The translations under genes were made by a program, and so were the position numbers. The notes beneath the pieces are model-generated. The model searched no databases, was not told the DNA's origin, and saw only the letters and a program-made list of their open reading frames with translations. DNA of 64,000 bases from Chitinophagales bacterium (GTDB lineage Bacteria > Bacteroidota > Bacteroidia > Chitinophagales > Chitinophagaceae). The stretch lies in contig JAJPKJ010000069.1 of NCBI GenBank assembly GCA_021323755.1, positions 1 through 64,000 of the forward strand. The letters run 5' to 3'. Shown here in pieces: positions 52,576 through 61,098 of this stretch; the first letter of the stretch is position 1, and each line of letters begins with the position of its first letter.

Positions 52576-53586
52576 TTATTTTTTCTTTACAACCAACACC
52601 TGGAAAGTTCCCGGAATCATTTTTGGTCTTTCTCCCGCTGCGGCCGGTTGGGTATCTGCTGCAGGCAAATAAACCTCGTGTTTTGTATCATCAACTGCAA
52701 TTGTTCTGGCGCTCCTTTTTGTTTCAACATTATCAATCACCTTGAATTTATCTGCGTTTAATTCTTCAATAATGCTGAGCTTTCCCTCACCGCAGGATGC
52801 AAAAACATATTTCAAACCTTTATCAAAACCAACACCATCGCAACCATCCGCAATGGGCAATTTGTCAACAATTTTTCCGTTAGTTGCGTCAATCACCATC
52901 AGCAATTTATCACAACCAGCAAATAATCTTTTTGTTTTTGTATCTATAGCCAATCCGGTCGGACCTTCGCCCGGTGCAATGCTCCAGCTTGCTACAACTT
53001 TATTGTTGGTGATATCAACTACGTCAATTTGATTTTTATCTTCAATGTTCACAAATATCTTTCCCTCATTGTCGGAGACGGCGGTCTCCGGTTTGCCACC
53101 CACCACTATTGTTGCCACCACTTTATCCGTTGCCGGATCAATAACAGAAAGATCTTTACTTCTTCCATTGCAGGTGATGATTTTTTTCGAAAATCCATCA
53201 TACATAATGGCATCCGGATTTTGCCCGGTGGAAATCTGAGTAATAATCTGATTTGTCTTTAGATCAAAAACGGTAACGTTATTCAATCTTCCGTTGCTCG
53301 TATAGCCTTTATTCAGCGTCGCTGCAAAGGCAATTCCATGGACCCCTGTTGTACCGGGAATGACGCCAACAGAATCTCCGGTTTCCTGGTTTAGAATATT
53401 CACCTGCGTGCCGTGGCTTACATAGATCATATTATTGCCCGGTCCGGCAGCAATATAGTCCCAGCCGCCGCTGCTCACAATATGAAAAGTTTTTGCGACA
53501 GCAAACCCGCTTGCACCCTGAGCCTGAATTGCTTCAATACTTATTAGTAGCAGACTGATGATCAAACTTGTCTTTAAAGATTTCAT
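52576..53586 (-). CDS. YncE-like beta-propeller protein
   Basis: A 336-residue secreted protein: signal peptide (LIISLLLISIEAIQAQG), then about seven repeats of the YVTN/40-residue propeller type. Examples are NMIYVSHGTQVNILNQETGDSVGVIPG, NVTVFDLKTNQIITQISTGQNPDAIMYD, DLSVIDPATDKVVATIVVGGKPETAVSDNEGKIFVNIED and QIDVVDITNNKVVASW. YncE-type propellers bind DNA or other ligands in the periplasm, and several are metal- or redox-regulated. It is the first gene of a two-gene unit with the PepSY-like protein, and its promoter carries the tandem box at 53640-53660. Confidence 0.9.
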   Translation of the reverse strand: MKSLKTSLIISLLLISIEAIQAQGASGFAVAKTFHIVSSGGWDYIAAGPGNNMIYVSHGTQVNILNQETGDSVGVIPGTTGVHGIAFAATLNKGYTSNGRLNNVTVFDLKTNQIITQISTGQNPDAIMYDGFSKKIITCNGRSKDLSVIDPATDKVVATIVVGGKPETAVSDNEGKIFVNIEDKNQIDVVDITNNKVVASWSIAPGEGPTGLAIDTKTKRLFAGCDKLLMVIDATNGKIVDKLPIADGCDGVGFDKGLKYVFASCGEGKLSIIEELNADKFKVIDNVETKRSARTIAVDDTKHEVYLPAADTQPAAAGERPKMIPGTFQVLVVKKK

Positions 53587-53639
53587 TGTATTTTAATTTT
53601 GAAATGGTTAATACAGAACTTAACTCAAAGCTGAAAACC

Positions 53640-53660
53640 GATTCTGAAGAAATACTGAAG
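53640..53660 (-). promoter_or_regulatory. Tandem 11-bp-spaced regulator box upstream of the YncE/PepSY genes
   Basis: On the minus strand this reads CTTCAG-TATTT-CTTCAG-AATC, matching the box at 46812-46832 at 19 of 21 positions, including the AATC that follows the second hexamer. It ends 54 bases before the YncE start codon, a spacing similar to the 44 bases at the RND operon. Confidence 0.65.
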
Positions 53661-53760
53661 TTTGTATCAGAATTTAGCATTAATGCGCATTTAATGGTAA
53701 CCCGGCTTAAATAAAACCAGTAAGCGCCCGATATATCGCAAACTTGTACAGCAAAATTTC

Positions 53761-53781
53761 TATTCAACAATATGTTGAATA
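53761..53781. promoter_or_regulatory. 21-bp palindrome upstream of the response-regulator gene
   Basis: TATTCAACA-ATA-TGTTGAATA is a perfect 9-3-9 inverted repeat, flanked by AAAATTT and AATTTT, ending 58 bases before the GTG start at 53840. It is a strong candidate operator for autoregulation or another repressor. As RNA it could also form a hairpin, but no U tract follows directly. Confidence 0.5.
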
Positions 53782-53839
53782 AATTTTAAACTTGCATATT
53801 CTTACTATAACCATTAACCATGGACAATCAACTTGTATC

Positions 53840-54514
53840 GTGAAAGTATTAATCGTCGAAGATGAAAAATTATTGAGCGAAAGCATTATCACTTGTCTCC
53901 GGCAAGAGGGTTTTGTATGTGAAGCAGCCGACCACTATAAACTAGCTATTCAAAAAATTGAATCGTTCGATTATGATTGCATATTGCTTGACATCAATTT
54001 ACCCGGTGGCAGCGGACTGGATATTTTGAATCAGCTCAAAAAGAATAAAAAACTTGATGGCGTGCTGATCATTTCAGCAAGAAATTCATTGGAAGATAAA
54101 ATAACCGGCTTGCAACTTGGCGCCGATGATTATCTGCCCAAGCCATTCCATTTGTCAGAACTTGTTGCCCGTATAACGGCAATCATTAGACGAAGAAATT
54201 CCGGTGGGAATAACATGCTCCAGTTCAATGAGCTGCTTATTGACACATTGGCAAAGACTGTTTCTGTTAATAATAAATTGGTTGAGCTTACCAGGAAAGA
54301 ATATCAACTCTTGTTATATTTTGCGTATAATAAGAATCGGGTGATCTCGAAAAATGCAATAGCAGAACATTTGTGGGGAGATGAAACAGAAAGCGCGGGC
54401 AACTTTGATTTTATTTACACACATGTAAAGAACCTGCGAAAAAAATTAATTATAGCTGGTTGCGGAGACTACATTCAATCCGTTTATGGAATGGGCTACA
54501 AATTCATTAGTTGA
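53840..54514 (+). CDS. OmpR-family response regulator
   Basis: A 224-residue regulator from the GTG at 53840 (MKVLIVEDEKLLSESI). The receiver domain has the acidic pair (EDE), the phospho-acceptor Asp in CILLDINLPGGSGLDIL (about 51), the Ser/Thr switch in VLIISARN and the Lys in DDYLPKPFHLSELVARI. The C-terminal winged helix (about 130-222) has ELTRKEYQLLLYFAYNKNRVISKNAIAEHLWGDE and THVKNLRKKLI...YIQSVYGMGYKFIS. A longer frame begins at a TTG (53792) but adds non-homologous residues. It is paired with the histidine kinase 29 bases downstream. Confidence 0.95.
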   Translation: MKVLIVEDEKLLSESIITCLRQEGFVCEAADHYKLAIQKIESFDYDCILLDINLPGGSGLDILNQLKKNKKLDGVLIISARNSLEDKITGLQLGADDYLPKPFHLSELVARITAIIRRRNSGGNNMLQFNELLIDTLAKTVSVNNKLVELTRKEYQLLLYFAYNKNRVISKNAIAEHLWGDETESAGNFDFIYTHVKNLRKKLIIAGCGDYIQSVYGMGYKFIS

Positions 54515-54543
54515 AAAGTTGATCAGCCGGAAATATTGCCATT

Positions 54544-55800
54544 ATGAAACTCATTACAAAATACAATCGTATCAATATTGTCGCCACAATTGTGGTGATG
54601 CTGATCGCGAGCATCTGTTATTATTTCATTGTGCGTTACGTACTGATTCACCAGTTGGATAATACATTGAAAGTGGAAGAAGCGGAAATTTTGAATTATG
54701 TAAAGAATAATAATAAACTGCCTGACCCAACAAATTATCGCGATCAACATACCAGTTTTGAAGCCGTAAGAGAATTGTTTAAAAGAAACTTTACCAATGT
54801 CAGGTTATATGAAGACCGGCATCATGAAGATAATATTTACCGCGTCCTTTCTTTTCCGGTCACTATTGATGATAAACTATACAAAGCATCCGTAACCAAG
54901 TCCGAAGATGAAGTGGAAGATCTCATTGAAAAGATCGTATTGGTGACAATTGGTATCGTCATTTTATTATTGCTGACCTTATTCATCGCAAATCGGTTCC
55001 TATTGCGACGATTGTGGGAACCGTTTTACAATACCTTACAATCGATCAAGCAATTTAATTTTTCAAACAAGCAGATTTCCCCCTCGCAGGAAACGGATAT
55101 TGCAGAGTTTAAGGACCTGGACACTGCCGTCAACTCCATGCAGGCAAGGATCATAAAAGATTATGAAACCCTGAAAAATTTTGCTGATAATGCTTCACAT
55201 GAAATGCAGACTCCGCTTGCTATATTAAATTCCAAACTGGATCTGCTTATCCAGGAGCCAAACCTGAATGAATTTCAAACAAAACAATTGCAGTCGATGT
55301 ATGATGCGATGAACAGGTTGGCGAAATTGAATCAGTCATTATTATTACTTACCAAAATCGAGAATAATCAATTTGCCAATGCTCGTGCGATTCAACTCAA
55401 TATTTTAATAAAAGAAAAACTAAACCAACTTGAGGATCTGATAATCGCAAAGCGCATTCATCTGTCTACGGACCTGGGAGGGAAAATTGTATATATGAAT
55501 GACTATCTCGCGGATATTTTGCTTAATAATTTATTGAGCAATTCCATTCGTCATAATGATGATGATGGCGCCATGAATATCTTGCTAAACAACGAAGCAC
55601 TCATAATAAGTAATACAGGAGCTGTTTTCAGCTTCGATACCAATAATATTTTTGAGCGTTTCAAAAAAGGCGAAACCTCAGAAGGAATTGGGCTTGGGCT
55701 TGCTATTGTCAAACAGATCTGTGATAATTACGGGTTTGAGATTTCTTATTTCTTTAGAGAGGATTTGCATCACTTCAAAATTCAATGGGCTAAAGAATAA
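54544..55800 (+). CDS. Membrane sensor histidine kinase
   Basis: A 418-residue kinase: TM1 (about 13-34), a periplasmic sensor loop of some 95 residues rich in His/Asp/Glu (EDRHHEDNIYRV), TM2 (about 130-152), and a HAMP-like linker. The dimerisation/phosphorylation domain carries His in FADNASHEMQTPLAILNSKLDLL (about 222). The ATP-binding domain has N box NNLLSNSIRHNDDD, a weak G1 region, and G2 GIGLGLAIVKQICDNYGFEI. The catalytic domain is shorter than average. The His/Asp-rich loop could sense metal ions, but this is inference. It phosphorylates the regulator encoded just upstream. Confidence 0.94.
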   Translation: MKLITKYNRINIVATIVVMLIASICYYFIVRYVLIHQLDNTLKVEEAEILNYVKNNNKLPDPTNYRDQHTSFEAVRELFKRNFTNVRLYEDRHHEDNIYRVLSFPVTIDDKLYKASVTKSEDEVEDLIEKIVLVTIGIVILLLLTLFIANRFLLRRLWEPFYNTLQSIKQFNFSNKQISPSQETDIAEFKDLDTAVNSMQARIIKDYETLKNFADNASHEMQTPLAILNSKLDLLIQEPNLNEFQTKQLQSMYDAMNRLAKLNQSLLLLTKIENNQFANARAIQLNILIKEKLNQLEDLIIAKRIHLSTDLGGKIVYMNDYLADILLNNLLSNSIRHNDDDGAMNILLNNEALIISNTGAVFSFDTNNIFERFKKGETSEGIGLGLAIVKQICDNYGFEISYFFREDLHHFKIQWAKE

Positions 55801-55913
55801 GAAGGCTGTCTTTTTTTGACCATCCAAATCCGAAAGGTTATTTTAAAAAGATTTTCTTTTCGGGGGGAAATATTCTCGTTTAATGTATAAATTTAATCTA
55901 CTAAAATTGCCAA

Positions 55914-57371
55914 ATGAGAAAATTAACACTTGCCGTTTTCTTTATAACAGCTTTCGCCTGCAAGCTCGCCGAGAGAAAAAATGAGGCATCGCCGGATTTT
56001 ACCACGGAAGGGAAAAAAGTTACTGTTTATACAACTGCAGACAGCACCGATCTTCGGTTATCCATTACCGATACACTCTCTTTTAAGGACCTTACGCAGC
56101 CAGTAGAAACGCAGGTTTGTGTTTTTGTTGATCCGACAAAATCGTTTCAGAAGGTATTGGGGATCGGCGGTGCATTAACGGATGCATCCGCAGAGACTTT
56201 TGCAAAATTGCCAAAGGACAGGCAGCAGGAATTCTTAACCGCATATTATGATCCGGAAAAAGGTATCGGCTATAACTTGGGAAGAACCAATATTCACAGT
56301 TGTGATTTTTCCAGCGACACTTATACATATGTTAAAGATAATGACAGCACGCTGCAATCATTTTCAATTGAGCACGACAGAAAGTACCGTATTCCTTTTA
56401 TTAAACAGGTTATTGCTGCTGCGGGCAACAAGCTCATTTTATATTGTAGTCCATGGAGCCCTCCTGCCTGGATGAAAACCAATAATGATATCCTTCATGG
56501 GGGAAAATTAAAACCTCAATATTATCAGGCTTGGGCAAATTATTATGTGAAATTCATTAATGCTTATAAAGATGAAGGCATACCTATTTGGGGTACTACT
56601 ATTCAGAATGAGCCGATGGCAACGCAAAAATGGGAATCCTGTATTTTCAGTGCTGAAGAGGAGAGGGATTTCCTGAAAAATAATCTCGGGCCTACATTTG
56701 AAAAGGAAGGGCTGGGAGATAAAAAAATAATGGTCTGGGATCATAACCGCGATTTGATCTATCAGCGGGCAACAACGATCTTGAGCGACCCGGATGCGGC
56801 GAAATATGTGTGGGGCGTGGCTTTTCATTGGTATGAAGACTGGAGCGGCGGAACGCAGATGTTTGAAAATGTAAGACGCGTTAAGGAATCCTTTCCCCGA
56901 AAAAATCTGGTTTTTTCTGAAGGCTGTAATGGTCCGTTTAATATGGATAGTATTAAGAACTGGGATCTTGGCGAACGTTACGGGCGCAGTATGATCAACG
57001 ATTTTAATAATGGTACCGTTGCCTGGACAGATTGGAATGTATTACTCGACCAGACCGGGGGACCAAATCATGTGCAGAACTTTTGTTTTGCTCCGGTACA
57101 TGCAGATTCGAGAACAGGGAAGCTGATTTATACCAATGCTTATTATTATATCGGGCATTTTTCAAAGTTTATAAAACCAGGCGCAAAAAGAGTCATTAGT
57201 GCATCGAGCAGAAGCCAATTATTGACAACCGCTTTTTTAAATGAAGATGGAAAATTGGTTGTAGTTGTCATGAATCAATCAAACAAAAAAATTGATTATA
57301 AACTTTGGATAGCAGGCAAAGCTGCAGATGTAAGTGCGTTGCCTCATTCCATTGCAACCCTTGTTTTATGA
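55914..57371 (+). CDS. Glycoside hydrolase family 30 lipoprotein
   Basis: A 485-residue GH30 enzyme (glucosylceramidase-like) with a lipoprotein signal (LAVFFITAFACKLAE). The barrel motifs are FQKVLGIGGALTDASAETFAKLP (about 79-101), YNLGRTNIHSCDFSSDTYTY, ILYCSPWSPPAWMKTN, the acid/base Glu in IWGTTIQNEPMA (about 232) and the nucleophile Glu in LVFSEGCNGP (about 330). A C-terminal beta-domain follows (TTAFLNEDGKLVVVVMNQSNKKIDYKLWI). GH30 enzymes cleave beta-glucosyl, beta-1,6-glucan or xylan linkages. The closing region and length favour the beta-glucosidase/glucanase subfamilies. Single gene, 113 bases after the histidine kinase. Confidence 0.95.
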   Translation: MRKLTLAVFFITAFACKLAERKNEASPDFTTEGKKVTVYTTADSTDLRLSITDTLSFKDLTQPVETQVCVFVDPTKSFQKVLGIGGALTDASAETFAKLPKDRQQEFLTAYYDPEKGIGYNLGRTNIHSCDFSSDTYTYVKDNDSTLQSFSIEHDRKYRIPFIKQVIAAAGNKLILYCSPWSPPAWMKTNNDILHGGKLKPQYYQAWANYYVKFINAYKDEGIPIWGTTIQNEPMATQKWESCIFSAEEERDFLKNNLGPTFEKEGLGDKKIMVWDHNRDLIYQRATTILSDPDAAKYVWGVAFHWYEDWSGGTQMFENVRRVKESFPRKNLVFSEGCNGPFNMDSIKNWDLGERYGRSMINDFNNGTVAWTDWNVLLDQTGGPNHVQNFCFAPVHADSRTGKLIYTNAYYYIGHFSKFIKPGAKRVISASSRSQLLTTAFLNEDGKLVVVVMNQSNKKIDYKLWIAGKAADVSALPHSIATLVL

Positions 57372-57402
57372 TTTTTTTGCTGATTCATTTTATTTAACCT
57401 GA

Positions 57403-58167
57403 ATGAAAAGAATTCTTTTTTATATTTTCTTTATATTCTTTACTGGTCAATTCCTGGGCTGTGTTTTTCTTGATAAGGATGTATTATGCAGGATATGGAT
57501 GTATGGTGATGAGATGAAGGCGCCTGATTTCGATTCTTTGCAATTGAATCCGGTGAGTTTTATATCGTTTTACTCAAATGGAACTTATACAAGTGATTTT
57601 GGAACATTTGAATATGGAAGATGGAAAGCGAGCAATTCTAGGATTGAATTGACGAACTATAAGAATAAAACAAAAGCCTATGGAATAAAATTCATTTGGC
57701 CGAATTCATTAAAGATCATTGCGGAGGATGGTTTTATCGTAGGTTTTGAAGGTCAGCCTTCAATGTTTTCTTCTCCGGGTAAAGACCCTTACTGTTTACA
57801 AAATAATCAATGGAGATTAGCAGCTACTCACAAAGAATCCGAAAAAGAAATAAAAAGCCGCCTGGTCAATCATTGTCATTTTTGGCAAATCTATTTTACC
57901 TGGGCACTGAAAAATAAAATTGACTATGTTGATGTAAGAAGTACACCTACCTTGCTAAAAATATATGGGAACGGTTTTGTACTGAGAACATTTGAAAATT
58001 TACCGGATGAATGGAAGGCTTACTTTTTTGATGAAGCGGATTGTAAGAAAGCCAATGAAATGATGGAAGATGTTTTGGTGATGCATAAAATAAAGATTGA
58101 AAAAACGGATGATAAATATAAAATGTTCATTTCTATGTTTAAGCAGGCCCAACAGGCCTTGCAATGA
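57403..58167 (+). CDS. Hypothetical lipoprotein
   Basis: A 254-residue protein with a lipoprotein signal (FFIFFTGQFLGCVFLDK, Cys in LGC). The first half looks like a lipocalin-type or DUF-like beta domain (FISFYSNGTYTSDFGTFEYGRWKASNSRIELTNYKNKTKAYGIKF). The second half is mixed, with ESEKEIKSRLVNHCHFWQIYFTWALKNKIDYVDVRSTPTLLKIYGNGFVL and a Lys/Met-rich C terminus. I do not recognise the family. It lies 31 bases after the GH30 gene on the same strand, so co-transcription is possible. Confidence 0.75.
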   Translation: MKRILFYIFFIFFTGQFLGCVFLDKDVLCRIWMYGDEMKAPDFDSLQLNPVSFISFYSNGTYTSDFGTFEYGRWKASNSRIELTNYKNKTKAYGIKFIWPNSLKIIAEDGFIVGFEGQPSMFSSPGKDPYCLQNNQWRLAATHKESEKEIKSRLVNHCHFWQIYFTWALKNKIDYVDVRSTPTLLKIYGNGFVLRTFENLPDEWKAYFFDEADCKKANEMMEDVLVMHKIKIEKTDDKYKMFISMFKQAQQALQ

Positions 58168-58277
58168 TGATTTTAGTAAGGAATACACAGTCGGCTGGAC
58201 GGAATGCGATTATACCTAACTGTTGGTTCCCCGGAAATCAAAAATGTTCATTAATTACTGAATAATCATTTCACGTT

Positions 58278-58652
58278 ATGAATTTCCTCGGCAACATTAT
58301 CTGGCTGGTATTCGGCGGTTTTCTGGCAGCGCTTGGTTATATATTTGGCAGTTTTATCCTTTGTATTTCCATCGTTGGATTGCCATGGGGAATGCAGTGT
58401 TTTAAAATTGCAGGACTTGAACTATCGCCATTTGGAAAAAAAATAGTGTCCTCCAATCGGGGCGTGGGTTGCTTATCCACTTTTTGCAATATTATCTGGT
58501 TGCTGAGCGGCGGTTTATATACCGCTTTCATTCATTTGATTTTTGCTGCTATTTTATTTATCACCATCATCGGTATTCCATTTGCAAGACAACATCTTAA
58601 ATTGATGGAGCTTTCCCTTATGCCATTTGGCAAAAGTGTCGTGTATGAATGA
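58278..58652 (+). CDS. YccF-family membrane protein
   Basis: A 124-residue inner-membrane protein with two YccF repeats: FLGNIIWLVFGGFLAALGYIFGSFILCISIVGLPWGMQCFKIAGLELSPFGKKI (about 2-55) and CNIIWLLSGGLYTAFIHLIFAAILFITIIGIPFARQHLKLMELSLMPFGKSV (about 70-121). The duplicated NIIWL..GG and SPFGK/MPFGK motifs are diagnostic. Function unknown. It stands alone between two secreted-protein genes. Confidence 0.93.
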   Translation: MNFLGNIIWLVFGGFLAALGYIFGSFILCISIVGLPWGMQCFKIAGLELSPFGKKIVSSNRGVGCLSTFCNIIWLLSGGLYTAFIHLIFAAILFITIIGIPFARQHLKLMELSLMPFGKSVVYE

Positions 58653-58705
58653 AAATAAGCCGTTTAAAAAATATTTAATTCAAGCGCTTCTAAAATTTTG
58701 AAACT

Positions 58706-60322
58706 ATGTTGGCCAGAACTTTATTAATAGCTGTTTGCTTCTTTTTTTCTTTCTCAATCATTGCACAACAAAAAGAGATATTGATCTATCATCCCATTCA
58801 AACTGATGATAAAGGCAAAATCATTCCCTGGTATGATAAAGATCCGGGCACGGCCTATAATCATATCATCGATATCGTTTGGAATTTCTGGGATACGATG
58901 CGCCACGATATGAATGGCCTTCCGTATTATATGAATCATCAGGTGTGGAATCCGGACTTTAATGACCCGCGCGGAATTGGTGGCGATCAGTTTGCAATGG
59001 CGCTTTCCTCTTGGCGTTTATATTATGCATATACGGGTAATGAAAGGGTGAAAGCGAATATGAATTTTATTGCAGATTATTATCTCACGCATTCTTTGTC
59101 CGCAGCAGATGCAAAATGGCCGGATCTCCCCTTTCCCTATAACAGTTTTATCTATTCAGGTTTTTATAATGGCGATATGCGTGCTGGAGAAAATATTTTG
59201 CAGCCAGATAAAGCCGGATCGTTTGGGCTCGAATTGGTGCATTTATATAAAATCGGGGAGAACTATCTTTATTTAGATGCAGCAGTTAAAATTGCCAATA
59301 CACTTTGTGCGCATATTAAAGAGGGCAATATTAATTATTCGCCACTGCCTTTTAAAGTTAATCCCTACACGGACACGATCGGGTTGCTGAAACATTTTCA
59401 CACCGGCATATGGAAAGATACCGCTGGTTACACCAGCAACTGGGCGCCGACCATGCAATTGCTGCTCGATCTAGCAGCATTGGGAAAAGGAGATGTGAAA
59501 GTTTACACAGCGAGTTTTAATAAATTGTTGTCCTGGATGAAATCCTTTCCTATGAAAGAAAATAAATGGGGACCTTTTTTTGAAGACGTTGATGAGTGGA
59601 GTGAAACGCAGATCAATGCAATGACCTGGGCGCGTTTTATTATGGAGCATCGTGAATATTTTCCTGACTGGAAAAAAGATGTACAAAAAATCATTTCCTG
59701 GGTGCATCAAAATTTTGCAAATGATAGTTGGAAAAAATATGGGGTTGTTGTTACCAATGAGCAAAGCGTCTATCCAACACCAGCAAACAGTCATTCATCA
59801 AGGCAAGCCGCTGACGAATTGTTGTTTGTAAGTATGAGCGGGGATAGTTCCCTGTACGAAAATGCGGTTCGGGAATTGAACTGGGCAACTTACATGGTGG
59901 ACTTTAATGGTACAAACCGATTTCCTACAGATGAACCCTGGCTCACGGATGGTTATGGCGATTATGTTCGGCATTTCTTAAGAGCGATGGATGAAGCTCC
60001 CGAGCTGGCGCCAAATGAAGACCATATTATTTCTTCCACTTCAGTTATTCAGCAAGCAGATTATGCAGGCAATTTTAAAAAATTCATTTACCTCAATTTT
60101 GAAAAAACAGATAGCAATAAAGTAAAATTGTTTTATCGCACCTTTGATCTGCGCGGTGTAGAAAAGATAAAATTAAAAAATAAACCTTCGGGGATATTAT
60201 TGGATTATAGATCCCTTTCTGAAAATAAAATCGGCGAAGGATATTCATGGAAAGCAATGAAAGAGGGCGGACTGCTGACAATACGAAGAGAAAATGGCAA
60301 TAAAGTTCTTATCATCAAATGA
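58706..60322 (+). CDS. Secreted protein, probable six-hairpin (alpha/alpha)6 hydrolase
   Basis: A 538-residue protein with a signal peptide (TLLIAVCFFFSFSIIAQQ). The central part (about 45-430) is helical with repeated aromatic-rich helices typical of (alpha/alpha)6 barrels: IVWNFWDTMRHDMNGLPYYM, DQFAMALSSWRLYYAYTGNERVKANMNFIADYYL, GSFGLELVHLYKIGENYLYLDAAVKIANTLC, SNWAPTMQLLLDLAALGKGD and WSETQINAMTWARFIMEHREYFPDW. A beta-rich C-terminal domain of about 80 residues ends the protein (FRTFDL-type YRTFDLRGVEKIKLKNKPSGILLDYRSL). I cannot name the family or catalytic residues. Carbohydrate or uronate processing is a guess from the fold and the GH30 neighbour. Confidence 0.8.
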   Translation: MLARTLLIAVCFFFSFSIIAQQKEILIYHPIQTDDKGKIIPWYDKDPGTAYNHIIDIVWNFWDTMRHDMNGLPYYMNHQVWNPDFNDPRGIGGDQFAMALSSWRLYYAYTGNERVKANMNFIADYYLTHSLSAADAKWPDLPFPYNSFIYSGFYNGDMRAGENILQPDKAGSFGLELVHLYKIGENYLYLDAAVKIANTLCAHIKEGNINYSPLPFKVNPYTDTIGLLKHFHTGIWKDTAGYTSNWAPTMQLLLDLAALGKGDVKVYTASFNKLLSWMKSFPMKENKWGPFFEDVDEWSETQINAMTWARFIMEHREYFPDWKKDVQKIISWVHQNFANDSWKKYGVVVTNEQSVYPTPANSHSSRQAADELLFVSMSGDSSLYENAVRELNWATYMVDFNGTNRFPTDEPWLTDGYGDYVRHFLRAMDEAPELAPNEDHIISSTSVIQQADYAGNFKKFIYLNFEKTDSNKVKLFYRTFDLRGVEKIKLKNKPSGILLDYRSLSENKIGEGYSWKAMKEGGLLTIRRENGNKVLIIK

Positions 60323-60323
60323 T

Positions 60324-60369
60324 TGTTCCTGGTGACCTGGGTCATCGTAGACATTGATCGCCGGGAACA
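60324..60369 (+). other. Stem-loop after the hydrolase gene
   Basis: TGTTCCTGGTGA (60324-60335) can pair with TCGCCGGGAACA (60358-60369) over 12 positions, two of them G-U, with a 22-base loop. It starts one base past the stop codon. There is no U tract, so it may be a transcript 3'-end stabiliser rather than a classical terminator. Confidence 0.4.
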
Positions 60370-60608
60370 GTTGTCGGTTATCCTGAAATAAGAATTCCTG
60401 AACAGAAGATCTCTTAAAAATCGTGAACTACCGGAAATGAAACAATAATAACTATTGAAAATACGCGAAAGCTATTTTCTGTATTCTTTATCATGCTGAT
60501 AGCCTAAGATCAATGCATATTCTGATGAATGCTGCAACAAGGCATTAGAGTCAGCAATGAATGGATCCTGCGATTCAGCAGCATCAAATTGACATTAACG
60601 AGAATCAA

Positions 60609-60722
60609 CTAAGCAAAAAAGATGATGAAGTTTAGTAAAAAGATAGCGCTTAATAAACCTACAGCCATTAAAGCGATTCTGCCATTTTCATTCAGCGTGA
60701 AGAGAAGTTTTTTAGTTTTCAT
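60609..60722 (-). CDS. Possible small membrane protein (37 aa)
   Basis: From the ATG at 60722 the minus strand encodes MKTKKLLFTLNENGRIALMA and continues with VGLLSAIFLLNFIIFFA before a TAG. The basic N terminus and single hydrophobic helix (about 17-37) are typical of small membrane proteins, and the frame lies in an otherwise empty region. No homologue is recognised, and short frames arise by chance, so this is only a candidate. Confidence 0.4.
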   Translation of the reverse strand: MKTKKLLFTLNENGRIALMAVGLLSAIFLLNFIIFFA

Positions 60723-61098
60723 AAAATTTGAATTGGGTGAACGGATAAAAATTATTACGAGAATAATGTCGCGAAAAACGTGCCAAAATATTTAAATCCA
60801 ATAATTTATTTTATCAATTGTTTTAAGCGATTAGCGAAAAGGTAAATCTACTATTCAAAGATTAAAGGAGAAGTACGCATATCGCATGCTGCAATGGTTT
60901 CTCTCAGCTAACGCTGACGGCTACCTGAATGCCAGAAACGCGGAGAAAATGGATGATTGAAGAAATCAGGCGCTATGCATCAAGTGGGAGTGGGGGGAAT
61001 CCAATCGAACTCCTGATGAACCCGATACCTTATTTCGAAAAATAAGATTTGAATAATTAAAGGTAGAGGTAAAATCAAGATCGCATCGACTTGAAAAA

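Larger units (their letters stand above)
60323..61098. other. Gene-poor stretch between the putative hydrolase and the receptor
   Basis: A 776-base region with stop codons in all long frames. It contains a stem-loop just after the upstream stop codon (60324-60369), a short minus-strand frame that may encode a 37-residue membrane protein (60609-60722), and otherwise no recognisable gene, tRNA, riboswitch or repeat. It may hold the promoter for a minus-strand transcript or decayed coding DNA. Confidence 0.5.

Noticed and set aside
53534..53770. Minus-strand frame covering the promoter region upstream of the YncE gene
   Set aside because: It would run through the shared regulator box and the YncE start in a different frame, and no protein family is recognisable.
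60970..61035. A tRNA-like or attachment-site-like string (GGGGGGAATCCAATCGAACTCC) on the plus strand or its complement
   Set aside because: The complement contains GTTCGATT as in a T loop, but no matching T stem, anticodon arm or acceptor stem could be folded, so it is not called a tRNA.
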